Of a DNA stretch of 64,000 bases, positions 60,725-64,000 are shown piece after piece; the first letter of the stretch is position 1; every line of letters begins with the position of its first letter. Source of the stretch: Micromonospora zamorensis. Its GTDB lineage: Bacteria; Actinomycetota; Actinomycetes; Mycobacteriales; Micromonosporaceae. The stretch lies in the NCBI RefSeq assembly GCF_900090275.1, contig NZ_LT607755.1, forward strand, positions 5,456,001-5,520,000, given 5' to 3'. Under the pieces are notes generated by a model that saw only the letters and a list, made by a program, of their open reading frames with translations, was not told where the DNA came from and ran no database searches. The position numbers were made by a program, and so were the translations under genes.

Positions 60725-61555
60725 TCAGCCCTCGACCGGGACCCGCAGCCGGCGGGTGAGGTCGGCACGGCGGGCGTAGTCGGCCGGGTCGGCCGGGTAG
60801 CCGACCGCGACGAGGGTCAACCCGCGCGCCGGGGCCACTGTCACCTCACTGGAGCGAACCTCACTGGTGAGCAGGCTGCCTGGCCACTCGACCGGGCGGC
60901 GGCCGTCGCCCGCCACCAGCATCGCCCCCACCAGGCTGCGCACCATCGCCTGGCAGAACGCGTCGGCCTGCACGGTGGCCACCAGGATGCCGTCCGGGTC
61001 GCGACGCCAGTCCAGCCGGGTCACCTCACGCAGTGTGGTCGCGTTCTCCTTGCGCCGGCAGTACGCGGCGAAGTCGTGCTCACCGACCAGACCGCTCGCC
61101 GCGGCGTTCAGCGCGGCCAGGTCCAGGGGCTTGGGCCAGGCCAGCACCTCGTGCCGCCGCAGCGGCTCCGCACCGAAGGGCGCGTCGGTGACCCGGTACT
61201 CGTAGCGCCGGAAGGTGGCCGAGAACCGGGCGTCGAAGTCGGACGGCACCTCGGTCATCGCCCGTACGCGTACGTCGGTGGGGAGCAGGCGGGCCAGCCG
61301 ACGCAGCAGCCGCCCCTCGTGCTCCCGCCACACGTCGACGGGCAGGTCCAGGTGGCACACCTGCCCGGTGGCGTGCACTCCCGCGTCGGTCCGCCCGGCC
61401 ACCGTCAGCCCGGTGGCCGTACCGGCGCCGAGGACGAGGTCCAGGGTCTCGACCAGCACCCCCGCGACGGTGCGCCGGGTGGGCTGGGCGGCCCAGCCGG
61501 AGAAGCCCGTGCCGTCGTACGAGACGTCCAGCCGCAGCCGGATCCGCTCGTCCAC
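60725..61555 (-). CDS. truA: tRNA pseudouridine(38-40) synthase TruA
   Basis: TruA makes pseudouridine in the anticodon stem. The 276-residue protein has LRLDVSYDGTGFSGWA, the catalytic Asp in AGRTDAGVHATGQVCHLD, FSATFRRYEYRV and FCQAMVRSLVGAMLVAG. GTG 61555 follows AGGAGG by 6 bases; the frame continues upstream only as a shadow of rplQ. It is downstream of rplQ with a hairpin between them. Confidence 0.94.
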   Translation of the reverse strand: MDERIRLRLDVSYDGTGFSGWAAQPTRRTVAGVLVETLDLVLGAGTATGLTVAGRTDAGVHATGQVCHLDLPVDVWREHEGRLLRRLARLLPTDVRVRAMTEVPSDFDARFSATFRRYEYRVTDAPFGAEPLRRHEVLAWPKPLDLAALNAAASGLVGEHDFAAYCRRKENATTLREVTRLDWRRDPDGILVATVQADAFCQAMVRSLVGAMLVAGDGRRPVEWPGSLLTSEVRSSEVTVAPARGLTLVAVGYPADPADYARRADLTRRLRVPVEG

Positions 61556-61574
61556 CTCGTACCTCCTGTCATGG

Positions 61575-61611
61575 GTCGGGCCCGACACCCCGATGGGGTG
61601 CCGGGCCCGAC
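61575..61611 (-). terminator. Hairpin between rplQ and truA
   Basis: Arms 61575-61591 and 61595-61611 pair at 16 of 17 positions around a 3-base loop, 12 bases after the rplQ stop. Confidence 0.75.
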
Positions 61612-61622
61612 GTTGCCCTTGA

Positions 61623-62180
61623 TCAGGCCTTGTTCTCGGTGGCCTCGTCGCTGTCCTCGCGAGCGGCGTCGGTGTCACCGGACGCCGACACCGGCGCCTC
61701 GGAGTCCTGGTCGGCCGGGGCCGACTTCGGGGTCTCGTCGGCCGGGGCGAGCGCCTCGACCTTGTCCTGCTGCGCGGCCTTGCGGGCGGCGGTCTTCTTG
61801 TTCGCCTTCGGCTCGGCGACCTGAAGCTCCTCCACCAGCTCGATGATGGCCATCGGCGCGTTGTCACCCTTGCGCGGACCGGTCTTCACGATCCGGGTGT
61901 AACCGCCGGGGCGGTTGGAGTACCGGGGCGCGATCTGGTCGAACAGGGCGTAGACCACGTCCTTGTCCTTGACGACACCCAGCACCCGCCGCCGCGAGGC
62001 GAGGTCACCGCGCTTGGCCTTGGTGATGAGCTGCTCGGCCAGCGGACGCAGCCGCCGAGCCTTCGTCTCGGTGGTCTGGATCTTGCCGTGCTGGAACAGC
62101 GCGGTCGCCAGGTTGGCGAGCATCAGCCGCTCGTGCGAGGGGCTGCCGCCGAGGCGGGGGCCCTTGGTGGGCGTGGGCAT
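61623..62180 (-). CDS. rplQ: 50S ribosomal protein L17
   Basis: The L17 core (about 1-118) shows [60 protein letters not shown] and [13 protein letters not shown]. The 185-residue protein carries an extra acidic Ala/Glu/Lys-rich C-terminal tail of ~65 residues, as in other actinobacteria. GAGGAG stands 8 bases before the ATG. It follows rpoA by 34 bases. Confidence 0.97.
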   Translation of the reverse strand: MPTPTKGPRLGGSPSHERLMLANLATALFQHGKIQTTETKARRLRPLAEQLITKAKRGDLASRRRVLGVVKDKDVVYALFDQIAPRYSNRPGGYTRIVKTGPRKGDNAPMAIIELVEELQVAEPKANKKTAARKAAQQDKVEALAPADETPKSAPADQDSEAPVSASGDTDAAREDSDEATENKA

Positions 62181-62214
62181 TTTTGGTGCTCCTCAGTTGT
62201 GGCGGCAGCGCGGA

Positions 62215-63237
62215 CTAGAGCTGCTCGGTCTCGCGGTAGTCGTCGGTGTCGTAGTCGGCCTCGCCGAAGGTGTCCACGACGTGCGCCGGGTCGAAGTTCG
62301 GAGCCGAGTCCTTCAGCCCGAGACCCATCCCGGCGAGCTTCATCTTGACCTCGTCGATCGACTTCTGCCCGAAGTTGCGGATGTCGAGGAGGTCGGCCTC
62401 GGTACGCCCGATGAGCTCACCAACGGAGTTGATGCCCTCGCGCTTGAGGCAGTTGTAGGAGCGGACGGTGAGGTCCAGCTCCTCGATCGGCAGTGCGAGG
62501 TCCGCCGCCAGCTGGGCGTCCTGCGGGGACGGCCCGATGTCGATGCCCTCGGCGGTCTCGTCCAGCTCCCGGGCCAGCCCGAACAGCTCGACCAGCGTCG
62601 AACCGGCGGAGGCCAGCGCGGTACGCGGACCCATCGACGGCTTGGTCTCGACGTCGATGATCAGCCGGTCGAAGTCGGTGCGCTGCTCGACACGGGTCGC
62701 CTCGACGCGGTAGGTCACCTTCAGCACCGGCGAGTAGATCGAGTCGACCGGGATGCGGCCGATCTCGGCGCCGGACTGCTTGTTCTGCGCCGCCGTCACG
62801 TAGCCCCGGCCCCGCTCGACGGTCAGCTCCATGTCGAGCCGGCCCTTGCCGTTGAGGGTGGCGAGCTTGAGATCCGGGTTGTGCACCGAGACGCCGGCCG
62901 GCGGCTGGATGTCCCCCGCGGTCACGTCGCCCGGGCCCTGCTTGCGCAGGTACATGCTGACCGGCTCGTCGTGCTCGGAGCTGACGCACAGCTCCTTGAT
63001 GTTCATGACGAGCTCGACCACGTCCTCCTTGACACCGGGGATCGTGGTGAACTCGTGCAGCACGCCGTCGATCTTGATCGAGGTGACGGCCGCGCCCGGG
63101 ATCGACGACAGCAGCGTGCGCCGCAGCGAGTTGCCCAGGGTGTAGCCGAAGCCCGGCTCCAGCGGCTCGATGGCGAACCGGGACCGGGTCTCGTTGATCG
63201 ACTCCTCGGACAGGGAGGGTCGCTGGCTGATGAGCAT
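62215..63237 (-). CDS. rpoA: RNA polymerase alpha subunit
   Basis: The 340-residue alpha subunit has the N-terminal dimer domain (about 1-228; [30 protein letters not shown]), a linker and the C-terminal domain (about 250-318; [32 protein letters not shown]), which binds activators and UP elements. The acidic end ([15 protein letters not shown]) is normal. A hairpin lies upstream, between rpsD and rpoA. Confidence 0.98.
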   Translation of the reverse strand: MLISQRPSLSEESINETRSRFAIEPLEPGFGYTLGNSLRRTLLSSIPGAAVTSIKIDGVLHEFTTIPGVKEDVVELVMNIKELCVSSEHDEPVSMYLRKQGPGDVTAGDIQPPAGVSVHNPDLKLATLNGKGRLDMELTVERGRGYVTAAQNKQSGAEIGRIPVDSIYSPVLKVTYRVEATRVEQRTDFDRLIIDVETKPSMGPRTALASAGSTLVELFGLARELDETAEGIDIGPSPQDAQLAADLALPIEELDLTVRSYNCLKREGINSVGELIGRTEADLLDIRNFGQKSIDEVKMKLAGMGLGLKDSAPNFDPAHVVDTFGEADYDTDDYRETEQL

Positions 63238-63293
63238 CTTTTCTCTTCTCTTCCGGGGCGCCCGCTATTTGACGCCCACGACACAAACTGTTC

Positions 63294-63325
63294 CGGTGGC
63301 CCGCCCCCGGGAGGGCGGGCCACCG
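63294..63325 (-). terminator. Hairpin between rpsD and rpoA
   Basis: Arms 63294-63306 and 63313-63325 pair perfectly over 13 bp around CCGGGA, 12 bases after the rpsD stop. Only a weak T-containing stretch follows. Confidence 0.7.
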
Positions 63326-63337
63326 AACGAGCTCGGA

Positions 63338-63964
63338 CTACTTGGAGTAGAGCTCGACGATCAGCTGTTCCTGGACCTGCGTGTCGATGACCTGCCGGGC
63401 CGGGAGGGAGTGCACGAGCACCTTCATCTGGCTCGGGATGGCCTCAAGCCACGCCGGAACCGTCTTCGAGCCGGCCTGAGCCTGCGCGACGATGAACGGG
63501 GTGAGCTCCTTGCTCTTGCCCCGAACCTCGATGATGTCGTGCTCCTTGACGCGGTACGACGGGATGTCGACCTTCTTGCCGTTCACCGTGAAGTGACCGT
63601 GCTTGACCAGCTGGCGGGCCATGTCCCGCGAGTGGGCGTAGCCGGCCCGGTAAACGACGTTGTCCAGCCGCGACTCGAGGATCTGCAGGAGGACCTCACC
63701 GGTCTTGGCCTGCTTGCCAACGGCTTCCTCGTAGTAACCGCGGAACTGCTTCTCCAGCACGCCGTAGACACGACGGGCCTTCTGCTTCTCGCGGAGCTGG
63801 AGCAGGTACTCCGTCTCCTTCGTGCGGCCGCGGCCGTGCTGCCCGGGCGGGAACGGCCGGGACTCGAACGGGCACTTCGGACCATCGCACTTGCTGCCCT
63901 TGAGGAACAGCTTCATCTTCTCCCGCCGGCAACGGCGGCAGTCTGCACCGGTGTAACGAGCCAT
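63338..63964 (-). CDS. rpsD: 30S ribosomal protein S4, Zn-binding type
   Basis: The 208-residue S4 has four N-terminal Cys residues, Cys9, Cys12, Cys26 and Cys31 (CRRCRRE...CDGPKC), which mark the zinc-binding C+ type. The S4 RNA-binding domain ([42 protein letters not shown]) lies at about 95-155. It is complete at both ends, with GAGAGG upstream of the ATG. In actinobacteria a Zn-free paralogue elsewhere may replace it under zinc limitation. Confidence 0.97.
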   Translation of the reverse strand: MARYTGADCRRCRREKMKLFLKGSKCDGPKCPFESRPFPPGQHGRGRTKETEYLLQLREKQKARRVYGVLEKQFRGYYEEAVGKQAKTGEVLLQILESRLDNVVYRAGYAHSRDMARQLVKHGHFTVNGKKVDIPSYRVKEHDIIEVRGKSKELTPFIVAQAQAGSKTVPAWLEAIPSQMKVLVHSLPARQVIDTQVQEQLIVELYSK

Positions 63965-64000
63965 CTCTCTCTACCTCTCAGACCCGGCGACGCTTCGGCG

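Overview
The window is high-GC actinobacterial DNA, most likely from Micromonospora or a close relative in the Micromonosporaceae. This rests on the codon use, many GTG starts, the Zn-type ribosomal protein S4, F420-type enzymes, a conservon (CvnABCD) and the gene order; it is an inference, as no search was run. No rRNA, tRNA, CRISPR array, prophage or insertion sequence was seen.

The housekeeping backbone lies on the minus strand at both ends. At the right end are rpsD, rpoA, rplQ and truA. At the left end, in transcription order, are rplM-rpsI, glmM, glmS, acpS-nnr, alr-alpha/beta hydrolase-tsaE, ung and tsaB-rimI-tsaD. Together these make ribosomal proteins, the RNA polymerase alpha subunit, UDP-GlcNAc and D-alanine for the cell wall, the phosphopantetheinyl carrier, NAD(P)HX repair and the t6A tRNA modification. 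Most plus-strand genes here look like accessory insertions: an XRE-type regulator, a WXG-like/DUF1023 hydrolase pair, a Pro-rich MmpS-like protein and an aminotransferase.

Between rplM and truA lies about 42 kb of accessory and metabolic DNA. (1) 18.7-29.4 kb is nitrate assimilation: narK, then nasA, an FAD/[2Fe-2S] partner, nirB, nirD and an NnaR-like HemD-winged-helix regulator in one overlapping operon behind an exact GlnR-type box. A mazEF-like pair and a methyltransferase sit between narK and nasA. (2) 29.4-35.7 kb is a conservon with a NIT (nitrate/nitrite-sensing) kinase, a roadblock protein, a DUF742 protein and a Ras-like GTPase, divergent from a solute-binding lipoprotein. (3) 35.8-40.1 kb is an ABC importer of unknown substrate linked to an F420-type (LLM) oxidoreductase and a cupin. 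(4) 40.2-43.2 kb is a 1003-residue membrane protein with a long Ala/Thr/Pro tail. (5) 43.3-49.4 kb is a complete thiamine operon (thiE-thiO-thiS-thiG-thiE2-thiD-thiC) under a TPP riboswitch. (6) 49.7-56.1 kb holds a giant secreted ThuA/sugar-dehydrogenase protein and a small membrane-anchored protein. (7) 56.2-60.7 kb holds an aldo/keto reductase, an ABC-F ATPase, a methyltransferase and a membrane protein.

Three themes recur outside the genes. First, nine genes have a TANNNT box 6-8 bases before the start codon, which predicts leaderless mRNAs and fixes several starts. Second, convergent junctions carry long hairpins, two of which share conserved ends with a conserved central mismatch. Third, regulatory structure is visible: a TPP riboswitch, a GlnR box, a hairpin that hides the narK ribosome binding site, and a perfect 23-bp inverted repeat read into the 3' end of thiE2.
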